Assembly (NCBI GenBank): GCA_002367355.1
Contig: DFBQ01000204.1
Coordinates: 1-7,139 of the forward strand
Reading direction: 5' to 3'
Source of the DNA: Deltaproteobacteria bacterium UBA3076
GTDB taxonomy: Bacteria; Desulfobacterota; Dissulfuribacteria; Dissulfuribacterales; UBA3076
DNA length: 7,139 bases
The notes beneath the pieces are model-generated. The model did no database searches, was not told where the DNA came from, and saw only the letters and a list, made by a program, of their open reading frames with translations. Made by a program: the position numbers and the translations under genes. Numbering within the stretch: the stretch's first letter is position 1; every line of letters starts with the position of its first letter. Shown here piece after piece: positions 6,691 through 7,139 of the stretch.

Positions 6691-6799
6691 TCCTGTATGT
6701 GGCGGTGAGGTGATCGAAAAAGAAGTTGAGAAATTATTGCGCGGCGGTCAACACACCGCATTGGTAAAAGTACGTGAACGGTTACAGAAGTTCGTTTGA
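6674..6799 (+). pseudogene. Broken YgiT-type zinc-finger antitoxin
   Basis: The frame from ATG 6674 reads MHF, then TAA at 6683-6685, then KCPVCGGEVIEKEVEKLLRGG, HTALVKV and RERLQKFV before TGA (6797-6799). The CPVCGGE...VEKLLRGG pattern is that of the YgiT-type zinc-finger domain (MqsA N-terminal family), whose genes usually accompany a small toxin-like partner such as a DUF4258 protein. Two defects are visible: the stop codon before the first zinc cysteines, and the loss of the second CxxC pair, which normally follows the VKV strand by a few residues. ATG 6656 is in the same frame and runs into the same stop. No partner gene is recognisable between 6570 and 6655. Too short and degraded to be found by ordinary gene calling. 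Confidence 0.72.
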
Positions 6800-6823
6800 C
6801 AAAAGCCATGTGGCAGCTATTCT
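6796..6823 (+). promoter_or_regulatory. Probable promoter of the second Phd-type antitoxin
   Basis: A perfect -35 TTGACA (6796-6801) overlaps the end of the broken zinc-finger gene. After 16 bases comes TATTCT (6818-6823), matching four of six -10 positions. It would start transcription about 30 bases before the antitoxin ATG, with the same spacing and layout as the promoter at 5761. Confidence 0.5.
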
Positions 6824-6856
6824 TAGTCTAAAGCAACTATAACAGGAGATGCAATT

Positions 6857-7120
6857 ATGATAACCGCAGGGGTAAAGGATGTAAAAAATCAGTTTAGCCG
6901 CTACCTCTCTTTTGTAAAAAAGGGCGAGGATGTATTAGTCACCGAGCGTGGCAAAGTCATTGCTCGCATTATCTGCGAAAATCCGCAAAAAACCTCATTG
7001 AGGCAACAGTTGCATCCCTTGGTCATGGAGGGGTTAATAGCTTTTCCAACAGACGAAATTGACAAAGGCGTGCCCGATCCTTTTGATGTGCCGGGCAAGC
7101 CGGTGTCGGAAATGGTGTAA
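6857..7120 (+). CDS. Phd/YefM-type antitoxin, second copy; toxin outside window
   Basis: Small antitoxin of 87 aa with the Phd/YefM pattern: AGVKDVKNQFSRYLSFVKKG (4-23), then EDVLVTERGKVIARII (24-39). The C-terminal tail from about residue 45 ends in PDPFDVPGKPVSEMV and would contact a toxin. The ribosome site AGGAG (6844-6848) stands eight bases before the ATG and fixes the start. It is only distantly like the antitoxin at 5828, so it is not a recent duplicate. Related antitoxins as I remember them often carry a few more charged residues after the last SEMV-like motif, so a slight C-terminal truncation is possible. Such genes are normally followed at once by a PIN toxin gene; only 19 bases remain here and no start can be assigned. 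Confidence 0.83.
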   Translation: MITAGVKDVKNQFSRYLSFVKKGEDVLVTERGKVIARIICENPQKTSLRQQLHPLVMEGLIAFPTDEIDKGVPDPFDVPGKPVSEMV

Positions 7121-7139
7121 GCGTTCAGTGCGGCCGGGC

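Noticed and set aside
6592..6712. Open frame across the gap before the broken zinc-finger gene
   Set aside because: It has no start codon or ribosome site and no family pattern, and it overlaps the recognised YgiT-type frame.
1..7139. tRNA, rRNA, CRISPR array, riboswitch
   Set aside because: No cloverleaf, conserved rRNA stretch or regularly spaced repeats were seen on either strand by eye.

Overview
The window looks like part of a Gram-negative bacterial chromosome of moderate GC content. I suspect an anaerobic deltaproteobacterium (Desulfobacterota-like), because of the combination of a Liv-type transporter, GGDEF signalling, an IS21-type remnant, a DUF4143-type AAA remnant and several Phd/PIN toxin-antitoxin genes. 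That placement is inference; no marker gene fixes the taxonomy.

Bases 1-5277 form one tightly packed plus-strand operon. It opens with a large soluble protein carrying a GGDEF (diguanylate cyclase-type) domain, whose frame is already open at the window edge. Its last 17 bases overlap the first of four genes for a complete branched-chain amino acid (HAAT) type ABC transporter core: permeases LivH and LivM, then ATPases LivG and LivF, separated by 6, 3 and 2 bp. The periplasmic binding protein that would deliver substrate is not in the window. The overlap suggests that synthesis of the signalling protein and the transporter is coupled.

Bases 5278-5760 are a degraded stretch. They hold a weak hairpin after livF, a short motif resembling an IS21-family terminus, the middle of a DUF4143-type AAA ATPase without its Walker A region, and the first 35 codons of an IS21-family transposase ending in a nonsense codon.

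Bases 5761-7139 are an accessory toxin-antitoxin cluster. A near-perfect sigma70 promoter with an inverted repeat at the expected transcription start drives a Phd/YefM-type antitoxin and an overlapping PIN-domain toxin. Next come a broken YgiT-type zinc-finger antitoxin with an in-frame stop codon, and a second Phd-type antitoxin with its own promoter-like sequence. Any toxin partner of that second antitoxin lies beyond the window.

I see no wholly new defence system. The least explained items are the GGDEF protein coupled to the transporter, with unrecognised regions on both sides of its GGDEF domain and a 9-G tract across its active-site codons, and the cluster of intact and decaying antitoxin genes next to mobile-element debris.
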